In this document: positions 32,231-40,345 of the stretch, one piece after another
Position numbering within the stretch: position 1 is the first letter of the stretch
Layout: each line of letters begins with the position of its first letter
Assembly (NCBI GenBank): GCA_020634315.1
Contig: JACKBV010000026.1
Location: 5,068-69,067 of the forward strand
From: Ardenticatenaceae bacterium
Lineage (GTDB): Bacteria; Chloroflexota; Anaerolineae; Promineifilales; Promineifilaceae
Reading direction: 5' to 3'
Length of the DNA: 64,000 nucleotides
The notes under the pieces: generated by a model
The model's input: the letters and a program-made list of their open reading frames with translations, nothing else
Databases searched by the model: none
What the model was told of the DNA's origin: nothing
Made by a program: the position numbers and the translations under genes

Positions 32231-34711
32231 TTATTGGTGCTGAAATTGGAAGGTGCTGATGCGCAGCGTGCCGCCAAAGACCAGATAGAGGTCGTGGATG
32301 CCGGTTATGTGGTGGATGGGGGTGGTAACGGCCGTCCACGCATACACATCTCCCGTCACCGGCGCTACGACTGTCCCAACCAATGTTCCCTCCGGAGCAT
32401 CAAGCCGAATTTCCAGGTTGGCCGGTTCGGCGGCATTGGCGATGCTGGCGCTGAAGTGGGTCAGGCCATTGGCGAAATCGACATCTTTGAAGGCAATCCA
32501 CTCACCTGGGGCGGCGGCGGCAACGGCCGTTCCCGCCGGTTTTGTCTCGTCCACCAGTTTCGCGCCGTGATAGGCATCAAAATTCTCGGCGCGGGTTAAC
32601 TGCGTGAGGTCTCGCGGCGGAATGGTTTCGCCGTGAACGGTGAGGGCGGCGGTCAGTTGGATAGCGGCAGATGATTTGCCGATCAGGATGTCGTAAACGC
32701 CCGCTTCCACCGTCCATTTGTCGCCGGTGACATCCCAAAAGGCCAGGTCGCGTGCGGCCAGCGTGAACTGGATGGTTCGCGTTTCTCCCGCTTCAAAGTG
32801 CTGGCGGCGAAATCCTTTTAGCTCCTTAAACGGCCGTTGCACCCGTGACTGCCGCGCATGAACATACAACTGCACGACCTCATCGCTGGCGCGTGTGCCG
32901 TTGTTGGTGACATCGACCTGAATCGTCACCTGTTCTGCGGCGTTGATGGCGCTGGCGCTCAAGCGCAAATTCGCATAGGCAAATGGGGCGTAAGTCAAGC
33001 CATGCCCAAATGGATACAGCGGCGTGCCATCAAAGTACAAATAAGTGCGCTTGTTTTTGATGATGTCGTACGCAAGGATGTCTGGTAAATCGCTCTCCGC
33101 AGCGTACCATGTTTGCGGCAAACGGCCGGCGGGCGCACAGTCGCCAAACAGCAGTTCGGCCAGCGCATGGCCCAATTCCTGCCCGGCGTGCGATGACCAG
33201 ACGATGGCCGGGATGTGGTCGTTGGTCCAGTTGATCGTGTAGGGGAAGCTGGAAAGCAGCACGACAATCGTTCGCGGATTGGCGGCGTATACCTGCTGAA
33301 TCAGCGCTTCTGCGGGCAAGTGCAGCGCCTGCCGGTCAATCGCTTCCTTGCCTTCGCTTGGCTCTTCGCATTGCGCCCAGCCCGCGTTGCAGGTTGGATG
33401 GTTGCCGACGATGACAATGGCTGCATCGGCGGCTTGGGCGAGAGCGGCGGCGGCGTTATCTGTGTTGTCGGCGGCGTAGCTGACCGTGACCTCGTCGCCC
33501 ATTTTTTGCTGAATGGCTGCCAGCGGCGTGATGGTGTAGGGGAGCGTGCCGCTGTACCAATCGGTGAGCAGTTCGTTTGCCCGCTGCCCAATCACGGCAA
33601 GATGGGTGAGCGCATTTTTGTCGAGGGGCAAGGTGTTTGCCTCGTTTTTCAGCAGCACGAACTGCTGCCGGGCCGCTTCGCGAGCCAATGCCTGGTGCGC
33701 TGGCGTGTTGATGGCAGCGTCGGTGATGTCGGCGTAGGGGTTGTGCGGGTCAAATTCGCCGAGGCGAATGCGGATGCTGAAGATGTGGGAAACGGCCGTA
33801 TCAATGTCCATCTCAGTCAACAACCCCGCATCCAATGCCGCTTGAATGGCGGCAATTGTCAAGGTTGGGTCTGCGTCGTGGTCGGTAAAACTGTCCATGC
33901 CCGCCTTAATGGCGGCGGCGTGCCCCTCCGCATCGGTGGCGTAATATTTCTGCGCGGTGACGATATTGGAGGGGGCGACGGCGTCGCTGACGACCAGCAG
34001 TGGTTGGTCTGTCCACTGCCGCAAAATGGTGTTGAGATAGGGGGTGAGGGTGTTGGGACGGCCGTTTACCAGATTGTAGGAAGTCATCACGCCGGTCGCT
34101 TTGTTGGCGGCGATAGCTGGATAAAACGCCTGCAAATAATATTCGTGCATATTGCGTGCATCGATGTTTGAATCGCTCACATCCCGGTTGATTTCCTGGT
34201 TATAGGCGAAAAAATGCTTCAACGACGGCGCGGTTTTTAGGTAAAACGGATCATCTCCTTGCAGACCGCCCGCATAAGCCATTGACATTTGGCCGGTCAG
34301 GTAAGGGTCTTCCGCGTACCCTTCCTCATTTCTGCCTGCGCGTGGATCGCGCAGCAAATCCACAACCGGCGCCCACACATTCAAGCTGTGTAAGGCGCGA
34401 TTTTTGTAATGGTATCCGCGCACTTCGTCGCCCACTGCTGCTCCAATTTGCTGCACCAGCTCCGGGTTCCAGGTGCTGCCCAGGCCAATGGCTTGCGGAA
34501 AGACGGTGGCCGTGCCCAGCCAGGCGACGCCGTGTAACGCTTCGCCGCCCGTCCTGAAGGCGCTAATTCCCAGGCGCGGGATGGCGGGTTGGTATTGGTG
34601 CAGCAATGAGATTTTTTCTGCGAGGGTCAGCCTTGCGACAAGGTCGTTAACACGAGTTTCGAGGGGTAAATCACAGTTTTGGAAAGGGTAAGAGGCTTTT
34701 GTATCGGTCAT
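32231..34711 (-). CDS. GH3 beta-glycosidase with C-terminal CBM6
   Basis: 826 residues. The GH3 N-domain has NVWAPVVDLLRDPRAGR, SLKHFFAYNQE and the nucleophile Asp 243 in LVVSDAVAPS. The second GH3 domain has QQFVLLKNE and PSEGKEAID, followed by an FnIII-like domain (DVTNNGTRASDEVVQLYV). A CBM6-like module covers about residues 700-826. No signal peptide. GH3 enzymes of this layout are beta-glucosidases or beta-xylosidases, and the precise linkage is not readable. The gene ends 10 bp before the CBM6-GH29 gene, so two CBM6 modules face each other across the gene border. No Shine-Dalgarno is seen. A weak TTGACG/TTTAAG promoter (34748-34720) would give a nearly leaderless mRNA. Confidence 0.92.
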   Translation of the reverse strand: MTDTKASYPFQNCDLPLETRVNDLVARLTLAEKISLLHQYQPAIPRLGISAFRTGGEALHGVAWLGTATVFPQAIGLGSTWNPELVQQIGAAVGDEVRGYHYKNRALHSLNVWAPVVDLLRDPRAGRNEEGYAEDPYLTGQMSMAYAGGLQGDDPFYLKTAPSLKHFFAYNQEINRDVSDSNIDARNMHEYYLQAFYPAIAANKATGVMTSYNLVNGRPNTLTPYLNTILRQWTDQPLLVVSDAVAPSNIVTAQKYYATDAEGHAAAIKAGMDSFTDHDADPTLTIAAIQAALDAGLLTEMDIDTAVSHIFSIRIRLGEFDPHNPYADITDAAINTPAHQALAREAARQQFVLLKNEANTLPLDKNALTHLAVIGQRANELLTDWYSGTLPYTITPLAAIQQKMGDEVTVSYAADNTDNAAAALAQAADAAIVIVGNHPTCNAGWAQCEEPSEGKEAIDRQALHLPAEALIQQVYAANPRTIVVLLSSFPYTINWTNDHIPAIVWSSHAGQELGHALAELLFGDCAPAGRLPQTWYAAESDLPDILAYDIIKNKRTYLYFDGTPLYPFGHGLTYAPFAYANLRLSASAINAAEQVTIQVDVTNNGTRASDEVVQLYVHARQSRVQRPFKELKGFRRQHFEAGETRTIQFTLAARDLAFWDVTGDKWTVEAGVYDILIGKSSAAIQLTAALTVHGETIPPRDLTQLTRAENFDAYHGAKLVDETKPAGTAVAAAAPGEWIAFKDVDFANGLTHFSASIANAAEPANLEIRLDAPEGTLVGTVVAPVTGDVYAWTAVTTPIHHITGIHDLYLVFGGTLRISTFQFQHQ

Positions 34712-34822
34712 GATAATTGCTTAAAATGTTTACTACTGCTTGCGTCAAGTGGTGTGCTCACCGCGCAGGATTGTATCAAATATCCGGCCGAATATGGGCA
34801 AAATTCCATCCCATAAACGCAA

Positions 34823-34857
34823 AACAAGGCTGTCGGACATTGCCCGACAGCCTTGTT
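34823..34857 (-). terminator. Intrinsic terminator of the choice-of-anchor gene
   Basis: Perfect 14-bp arms (AACAAGGCTGTCGG at 34823-34836 and its complement at 34844-34857) with a 7-nt loop, followed on the minus strand by TTTT. It lies 20 bp past the stop at 34878. Confidence 0.85.
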
Positions 34858-34877
34858 AGCGACACAGGGTGTTTAAG

Positions 34878-37800
34878 CTATTGGCTTACCACAATGGGTA
34901 AGTACACACATTCAGATGTGCCCAACTGGTAGAAGGTTGTGCTGCCGCTTACTTCGTAATTGACGACGAGCAAAGCGTGGCAGGTTGGGCTTTGGTATGC
35001 CGGGATGAAGAAGAGACCTTCTGGGCCGACGTCTTCACCTTCTGGAGCCAGATATTGCAGGAAGGCGGGCGCTGTCGGGTCTGTCAGGTCGTAAACCATA
35101 ACCCCACCAATGCGTTCTAGTCCGACAAAAGCCAGGGTACGGCCGTTTACCACACCTTTTGTCACACCTTCCGGTTCTGCCCCTTTGTCATCGCTGCGAC
35201 TGTCGAAGCTGTCCGCTGCGCCTTGCGAATTAAAGGTGGCGGCGCTGAATGCCGCCGTCAGATGGGCAACTTGGTCGCCACTGTCAAAGACGAGATTGCC
35301 AGCCGCGTCCCAAATGGAGAAGGAGCGTGCGCCGAAGGCGTAGAGCGCTTCATACTCGCCATTCATGTCGGCATCGCCCAATGTGTTGGTGACACGGAGG
35401 CGACCCAGGTTTTCTTCGAGGATGAGGGTGTCAGTGAAAACGGCCGTATCCAGCGTCAAATCTGCCACACGCACTTCCTCGCTAAATGTGTCGTAGTCGC
35501 GGGCGTCTCCTTCGTTGGCCGTGAGCAAATAGGTCATGCCATCCACTTCATAGGCAGCGATAGCATCCGGTTGATAGATGCCATAGACCGGCCAATTGTC
35601 GATGTTGATGCCGTCATCGTGGTCGCTGGCATCAAGCTGATTGCCGAGCAGACTGTAATCCTTGAAGCCCAAAGCGGTGATGGCCGTGACACTGTTCGTG
35701 TCCAGGTCAATCGTTGCCAAGGCATTGTTTTCCTGCAATGTCACCCAAGCCGTGCTGCTGTCGCTGGAAACGGCGATGTACTCCGGTTCCAGGTCTTGGG
35801 CAACCGTTGCCCCTGGGCCAAAGATGCGCACAGCGGCGGGCAGTTCACCGGCGCGTGGCCCGCCGACATTGAAGTCGGCAAAGCTGATGGGGGTGACATC
35901 TGCCTGTGTGATGGCAGCCATGCCTCCGGATACATCAATCACACTGACACTACCTTCGGGGTCAACGGTGTAGTCGGCATTGGGTTCGCCTTCATTGGCG
36001 ACGACCGCTTTGCTCCCATCGGGGGTGAAGGTGATCATGTCGGGCAGTGCGCCGACGGTGACACTGGTGATGAATGTGCCGGATATTTCGTAGAAGTAGA
36101 CAAAGCCATCAGCCTGCTTATCGGCATTGGCGACGGCGACGGCAACCATGTCGCCATAGACGGCGACGCTGTTCGCGCCGCCTGCCCCGATGGAGACGGT
36201 GTAAGCCAGCGTGGGGGAGATGGGATTGCTGACATTCAGCACTTCCATGGCCGGGCCGCCGGTGACGTTGAACAGTTGTTTGCTTCCTGGATGGTAGGCA
36301 CCGATTTCTGAACCGGTGCCGCTGTAATTGCCGATGCGTTGTGCTTTGGGGGTTGTGACAACTTCAAAGATTGCGGTGGAACCGCTGACTTCGTAGTTGG
36401 CAACGACCCAGGGTGTCCCTGTGGTTGTCTGGCTGGCCGGGATGAAGAGGAGTCCTTCGGGGCTGTTGTTGCCATTGCTGGGCGGCATGTATTGTACGAA
36501 GGTGGGTGCTGTGGGCACGGTGACATCGTAAACCATGATGCCGCCATTTCGTTCCAGACCAATGAAGGCGTAGGTACGGCCGTTTACCACACCTTTTGTC
36601 ACACCTTCTGGTTCCACACCTTTGTCATCGCTGCGGCTGTCAAAATCAGCGGGACTGCTGTTGTTCGTGTTGAACAAGTCAGGGGCGAGACCGGCAACCA
36701 CATGTTCGAATTGGTCGCCACTGTCAAAGACGAGATTGCCAGCCGCGTCCCAAATGGAGAAGGAGCGTGCGCCGAAGGCGTAGAGCGCTTCATACTCGCC
36801 ATTCATGTCGGCATCGCCCAATGTGTTGGTGACACGGAGGCGACCCAGGTTTTCTTCGAGGATGAGGGTGTCAGTGAAAACGGCCGTATCCAGCGTCAAA
36901 TCTGCCACACGCACTTCCTCGCTAAATGTGTCGTAGTCGCGGGCGTCTCCTTCGTTGGCCGTGAGCAAATAGGTCATGCCATCCACTTCATAGGCAGCGA
37001 TAGCATCCGGTTGATAGATGCCATAGACCGGCCAATTGTCGATGTTGATGCCGTCATCGTGGTCGCTGGCATCAAGCTGATTGCCGAGCAGACTGTAATC
37101 CTTGAAGCCCAAAGCGGTGATGGCCGTGACACTGTTCGTGTCCAGGTCAATCGTTGCCAAGGCATTGTTTTCCTGCAATGTCACCCAGGCCGTGCTGCTG
37201 TCGCTGGAAACGGCGATGTACTCCGGTTCCAGGTCTTGGGCAACCGTTGCCCCTGGGCCAAAGATGCGCACAGCGGCGGGCAGTTCACCGGCGCGTGGCC
37301 CGCCGACATTGAAGTCGGCAAAGCTGATGGGGGTGACATCTGCCTGTGTGATGGCAGCCATGCCTCCGGATACATCAATCACACTGACACTGCCTTCGGG
37401 GTCAACGGTGTAGTCGGCATTGGGTTCGCCTTCATTGGCGACGACCGCTTTGCTCCCGTCGGGGGTGAAGGTGATCATGTCGGGCAGTGCGCCGACGGTG
37501 ACACTGGTGATGAATGTGCCGGATATTTCGTAGAAGTAGACAAAGCCATCAGCCTGCTTATCGGCATTGGCGACGGCGACGGCAACCATGTCACCATAGA
37601 CGGCGACGCTGTTCGCGCCGCCTGCCCCGATGGAGACGGTGTAAGCCAGCGTGGGGGAGATGGGATTGCTGACATTCAGCACTTCCATGGCCGGGCCGCC
37701 GGTGACGTTGAACAGTTGTTTGCTTCCTGGATGGTAGGCACCGATTTCTGAACCGGTGCCAGTGTAAACACCGCGCAGCTCAAGGCCAATGCTCGTTTCT

Positions 37801-37961
37801 TGGTAGGCTGTGCCGCTGTTTGTCACAGTCTCTTGTTGCGGCTGTGCCGCTGCTGAGGTGGCATAGCTGCTCAGTAGCAATATGGGGAGCAGCATGAAGC
37901 TGAGCAAAACAAGAAGTAGCGACGTTGCTTTTAGAAATTTCACACGCTTAAAGAAAAGCAT
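34878..37961 (-). CDS. Secreted protein with two tandem choice-of-anchor I domains
   Basis: 1027 residues. A signal peptide (about 1-40, ending near SAAAQ) precedes two copies of a domain of about 480 residues, each a beta-propeller-like unit. Recurrent motifs are YHPGSKQLFNVTGGPAMEVLNV, ALPDMITFTPDGSKAVVANEGEPNADY, LEPEYIAVSSDSSTAWVTLQENNA, LTANEGDARDY and DSRSDDKGxEPEGVTKG. This matches the choice-of-anchor I family, related to alkaline-phosphatase-like (PhoX/esterase-type) surface proteins. The two copies are almost identical over 350 residues because of a 1050-bp DNA repeat. No sorting signal is visible at the C-terminus. It has a strong AAGGAGA ribosome-binding site and its own terminator, so it is probably monocistronic. 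The long plus-strand frames here are shadows. Confidence 0.88.
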   Translation of the reverse strand: MLFFKRVKFLKATSLLLVLLSFMLLPILLLSSYATSAAAQPQQETVTNSGTAYQETSIGLELRGVYTGTGSEIGAYHPGSKQLFNVTGGPAMEVLNVSNPISPTLAYTVSIGAGGANSVAVYGDMVAVAVANADKQADGFVYFYEISGTFITSVTVGALPDMITFTPDGSKAVVANEGEPNADYTVDPEGSVSVIDVSGGMAAITQADVTPISFADFNVGGPRAGELPAAVRIFGPGATVAQDLEPEYIAVSSDSSTAWVTLQENNALATIDLDTNSVTAITALGFKDYSLLGNQLDASDHDDGINIDNWPVYGIYQPDAIAAYEVDGMTYLLTANEGDARDYDTFSEEVRVADLTLDTAVFTDTLILEENLGRLRVTNTLGDADMNGEYEALYAFGARSFSIWDAAGNLVFDSGDQFEHVVAGLAPDLFNTNNSSPADFDSRSDDKGVEPEGVTKGVVNGRTYAFIGLERNGGIMVYDVTVPTAPTFVQYMPPSNGNNSPEGLLFIPASQTTTGTPWVVANYEVSGSTAIFEVVTTPKAQRIGNYSGTGSEIGAYHPGSKQLFNVTGGPAMEVLNVSNPISPTLAYTVSIGAGGANSVAVYGDMVAVAVANADKQADGFVYFYEISGTFITSVTVGALPDMITFTPDGSKAVVANEGEPNADYTVDPEGSVSVIDVSGGMAAITQADVTPISFADFNVGGPRAGELPAAVRIFGPGATVAQDLEPEYIAVSSDSSTAWVTLQENNALATIDLDTNSVTAITALGFKDYSLLGNQLDASDHDDGINIDNWPVYGIYQPDAIAAYEVDGMTYLLTANEGDARDYDTFSEEVRVADLTLDTAVFTDTLILEENLGRLRVTNTLGDADMNGEYEALYAFGARSFSIWDAAGNLVFDSGDQVAHLTAAFSAATFNSQGAADSFDSRSDDKGAEPEGVTKGVVNGRTLAFVGLERIGGVMVYDLTDPTAPAFLQYLAPEGEDVGPEGLFFIPAYQSPTCHALLVVNYEVSGSTTFYQLGTSECVYLPIVVSQ
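35271..36320. repeat. 1050-bp intragenic repeat, copy A
   Basis: This block matches 36711-37760 base for base at an offset of exactly 1440 bp, with about four single-base differences that I can see (near 35748, 35953, 36018 and 36153). Sequence just outside the block is clearly more diverged. It encodes most of the second choice-of-anchor domain. Confidence 0.95.
36711..37760. repeat. 1050-bp intragenic repeat, copy B
   Basis: Partner of 35271-36320, encoding most of the first domain. Near-identity with sharp edges indicates a recent tandem duplication or gene conversion rather than ancient domain duplication. It is a likely site of recombination and of assembly collapse. Confidence 0.95.
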
Positions 37962-38044
37962 TAAAGGGTCTCCTTTGTATGGTAGGTAAATTTGGAAATG
38001 TCACGAAATGAGACGCGTCGATCATAGCACCAAAAAACGGCCGT

Positions 38045-38073
38045 TTATTAACGCCGGTGTTAAGGTCTTGCAA
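38045..38073 (-). promoter_or_regulatory. Candidate promoter of the choice-of-anchor gene
   Basis: On the minus strand TTGCAA (38073-38068), 17 bp, then TAATAA (38050-38045). The leader carries an intergenic copy of the window-wide ACGGCCGT palindrome. Support is only moderate. Confidence 0.3.
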
Positions 38074-38130
38074 ACGGTTTGTTAATATTATGTAAATAAA
38101 TGATGTGCAGCATAGGTGATTGTCGAAGAT

Positions 38131-38184
38131 CCTCCCGGAGGTTTCTGAACCTCCGGGAGGATTGGGACAAACTCGAAAGTTGAA
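38131..38184. repeat. Palindromic repeat element E2, copy 1
   Basis: CCTCCCGGAGGTT and its complement (38131-38143 and 38148-38160) with a 4-nt loop, plus a tail reading TTGGGACAAAC(T/C)CGAAAGTTGA shared with copy 2. It sits just past the stop of the dioxygenase gene, so it may act as a transcript end structure, but no U-run follows. Confidence 0.8.
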
Positions 38185-38186
38185 CC

Positions 38187-39101
38187 CTATGCTTTCTTTA
38201 GTCCCCGTCCAACCAGATTTTTCATCAATTGCGGTGGCACCCAGGCGTCGTCAATCTTGTCCATTGTTGGCAGGTGCTGCGGGTACAAGCCGGCCGCTTG
38301 CAACCTTTGGGCCAATTCAGGAGCCATGTCCGCATACCCCAACTCCGACCGCAAGCGGCGATAATAATTGGCATGATTGAAGAAATGCTTGTTTTCGATG
38401 CCATACCCCAGAAACATGGAGTATTTAGGGCCGGTAATGTAACTGCCAGAATGTAAAATGCGCGGGTCGAAAATGAGGCAGTCTCCCGGTTCGGTGGCGA
38501 TCCATTCAGCCTGAGATGCCCACTCTTGCAGTTTTACGAAAAGGTAGCTCATGGCTCCCACCCATTTCAGGCGGGTCTCTTGCAGGCGGCGGCCAAGGCT
38601 GATTTGTGCCTGGGGGCGATGGGAACCGGGGATAAAGCCGAGGCGGAAGCCGCTTTCGGCATAGCTTTGCAAATAGATGCCGGCGCGTACAAGCTGGTAG
38701 GGAGCGTCGCTTTCATTCCAGTCTGGCCCTTTACCGAAGTCACGGTTAACGCTGTCTCGATGCCAGGAGATGGCGGAAAAGCCTACATGCAGGTCTGTGT
38801 GCTGTAAGAAGCGAATGTCGTTACCTAATAGATCGCGAACGGCCGTTACCAGCCGTTCGTGAGTGATCAGGGGCCAAAAGTCGGGGTTCTTGGTCACGCC
38901 ATCCGGTGTTGACCAGGACGTATCCAGTCCGCGCTGCCCCAGGCGTCCCTTTTTGCCGCTTGTGCTCATTTTGCCACGGGAAATCCCCGACAAAGTTTCT
39001 AGTTTGGTGGTGTAGTAACTGATTTCTTCCGCCGATAAAAACCCGCGCAGCACCACATATCCTTTCTCGCGGAAATTTTGCTGCCACTCTTGCGTATGCA
39101 T
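38187..39101 (-). CDS. Phytanoyl-CoA dioxygenase (PhyH) family protein
   Basis: 304 residues, Fe(II)/2-oxoglutarate oxygenase of the PhyH type. The metal facial triad is visible as HRD in SWHRDSVNRD and a distal His in RILHSGSYITGP, and the preceding EPGDCLIFD is the typical strand. The N-terminus FREKGYVVLRGFLSAEEI is the family opening. PhyH enzymes hydroxylate many small molecules and the substrate here is unknown. It has a strong AGAGGAGG ribosome-binding site. The gene is flanked on both sides by palindromic repeat elements, and its first bases are partly duplicated upstream at 39295-39338. It lies before the glycan cluster but on the opposite strand. Confidence 0.88.
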   Translation of the reverse strand: MHTQEWQQNFREKGYVVLRGFLSAEEISYYTTKLETLSGISRGKMSTSGKKGRLGQRGLDTSWSTPDGVTKNPDFWPLITHERLVTAVRDLLGNDIRFLQHTDLHVGFSAISWHRDSVNRDFGKGPDWNESDAPYQLVRAGIYLQSYAESGFRLGFIPGSHRPQAQISLGRRLQETRLKWVGAMSYLFVKLQEWASQAEWIATEPGDCLIFDPRILHSGSYITGPKYSMFLGYGIENKHFFNHANYYRRLRSELGYADMAPELAQRLQAAGLYPQHLPTMDKIDDAWVPPQLMKNLVGRGLKKA

Positions 39102-39175
39102 ATTTGCCTCCTCTGTAAATTGGATTGTTCATCCGATGGTCGGATTAGCAATCCGACCTACGATTTTCATTCATG
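39054..39175. repeat. Direct repeat covering the dioxygenase 5' end plus element E1 (copy A)
   Basis: Contains the first about 15 codons and leader of the dioxygenase gene, followed by element E1: two adjacent hairpins built on GGATTGTTCATCC and GTCGGATTAGCAATCCGAC, then CTACGATTTTCATTCATGGGG. It recurs at 39295-39400, and E1 alone recurs inverted at 44100-44161. Confidence 0.85.
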
Positions 39176-39213
39176 GGGGTCGACGACAGTTGTGTCGTTT
39201 CCTCTGGAAAAAG

Positions 39214-39268
39214 CCTCCCGGAGGTTTCAGAACCTCCGGGAGGGTTGGGACAAACCCGAAAGTTGATA
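39214..39268. repeat. Palindromic repeat element E2, copy 2
   Basis: CCTCCCGGAGGTT (39214-39226) and complement (39231-39243), loop TCAG, with the same GACAAACCCGAAAGTTGA tail as copy 1. It lies between the two E1-bearing direct repeats. Confidence 0.85.
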
Positions 39269-39294
39269 ACGGGCCGATAAAAACCGGTGCAGAA

Positions 39295-39400
39295 CCACAT
39301 ATCCTTTCTCATGAGAATTTTGCTGCCACTCTTGCGTAAATCGGATTGTTCATCCGATGGTCGGATTAGCAATCCGACCTACGATTTTTATTCATGGGGG
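39295..39400. repeat. Direct repeat of the dioxygenase 5' end plus element E1 (copy B)
   Basis: Repeats CCACATATCCTTTCTC, TTTTGCTGCCACTCTTGCGTA and then E1, but lacks the segment that holds the start codon and ribosome-binding site in copy A. It is therefore a non-coding relic of a local duplication. Confidence 0.85.
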
Positions 39401-39632
39401 TCGGTGGCCGCCGGTGAAGTCTCCTTATCAAGGATGGGTGGCGAATCATTGTTCGCCTGCTGCATGGTAGACCTCTGTCACGAACAATTGGTTAAAGGGC
39501 AGTAAACATTCTTTTAACGCCTGACGCTCTTAAACAGACCTTAACAACGGGTTAACGCGTTTAACCAAATCTTAGCCTGTTTTTAACCCGTTATTGAACG
39601 CTTCTTAAACCTGACTGGCTACCCTGTGCAGG
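39401..39632. promoter_or_regulatory. TTAAC-rich dyad region upstream of the glycan cluster
   Basis: Within about 110 bp (39510-39615) there are about seven TTAA cores, most as TTAAC or its complement. AACGGGTTAA (39546-39555) and TTAACCCGTT (39583-39592) form a perfect 10-bp dyad, and GGTTAA/TTAACC (39550-39566) is nested inside. I see no clear -35/-10 pair. The whole gap 39102-39632 otherwise holds repeat elements E1 and E2 only. Confidence 0.4.
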
Positions 39633-40331
39633 ATGGAAGGAGAAGTTTCGGTAATCGTCCCAACGCGTAATGAAGCACACAATGTGCCTTGTTTTTTGCG
39701 TTCGTTACCGGCAAATGTTTTGCTCATCGTTGTCGATGCCAGTGACGACGAAACCCCAACCATTATTCGACGCAGCCGGCCGTTTAACACGATTATCATT
39801 CGCCATCCGGGGAATGTGACGGTGGCACGCCAGATTGGCGCTGAGGCGGCGATCACGGAATGGCTGTTGTTCACCGATGCGGATGTGCTGTTTGACCGTG
39901 ATTACTTTGTCAATTTGTCTGCTCATTTGCAAGGGGATGCTGTGTATGGCCCGAAGCATTCTCTGGATCGGTTCAGCCATTATTACCGCTGGTTTGGGCA
40001 GGGACAGCAATGGATGCACCGTCTGGGGATTCCGGCGGCTTCTGGCTCAAATTTGCTAATTCGCCGCCCCGTTTTTGATGCGATTGGCGGCTTTGACCTG
40101 CGTTTGACTGTTAATGAGGATTCGGAAATTGCCTGGCGGGTGAAGCGGCAGGGGTATCGGATCGCGTTTGCACGAGATTTGGTGGTTTATGCGCGTGATC
40201 ATCGACGGTTGGAATACGGCCGTTTCCGCAAAACCGCCCATTCACTCTTACGCTGCGCACTTCTTTATAGCGGCCTGATGCCTGCCCGCTGGCGCAGCCA
40301 TGATTGGGGTTACTGGAAGCAGCGAGCCTGA
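39633..40331 (+). CDS. Glycosyltransferase family 2
   Basis: 232 residues, GT-A fold. VSVIVPTRNEAHNVPCFLRSL is the nucleotide-sugar-binding opening, and the metal-binding motif TDADVLF is at about residues 89-95. GGFDLRLTVNEDSEIAWRVKRQGYRI carries the acceptor-side ED motif of GT2 enzymes. No transmembrane segment. It starts the plus-strand glycan cluster and ends just before the PAP2-like gene, whose ribosome-binding site overlaps its stop. The donor sugar is unknown. Confidence 0.9.
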   Translation: MEGEVSVIVPTRNEAHNVPCFLRSLPANVLLIVVDASDDETPTIIRRSRPFNTIIIRHPGNVTVARQIGAEAAITEWLLFTDADVLFDRDYFVNLSAHLQGDAVYGPKHSLDRFSHYYRWFGQGQQWMHRLGIPAASGSNLLIRRPVFDAIGGFDLRLTVNEDSEIAWRVKRQGYRIAFARDLVVYARDHRRLEYGRFRKTAHSLLRCALLYSGLMPARWRSHDWGYWKQRA

Positions 40332-40345
40332 GGAGGAGGTTTGAG

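Noticed and set aside
35223..37751. Long plus-strand open frames (362 and 470 codons) opposite the choice-of-anchor gene
   Set aside because: They are antisense shadows of the repeated gene. They share its near-identical repeat, have no ribosome-binding site, and encode a composition with no recognisable domain.
39118..39400. Possible CRISPR-like or tandem array near the dioxygenase gene
   Set aside because: Only two direct copies, no regular spacer series and no cas genes. The repeats are hairpin elements found again in inverted orientation near 44.1 kb.
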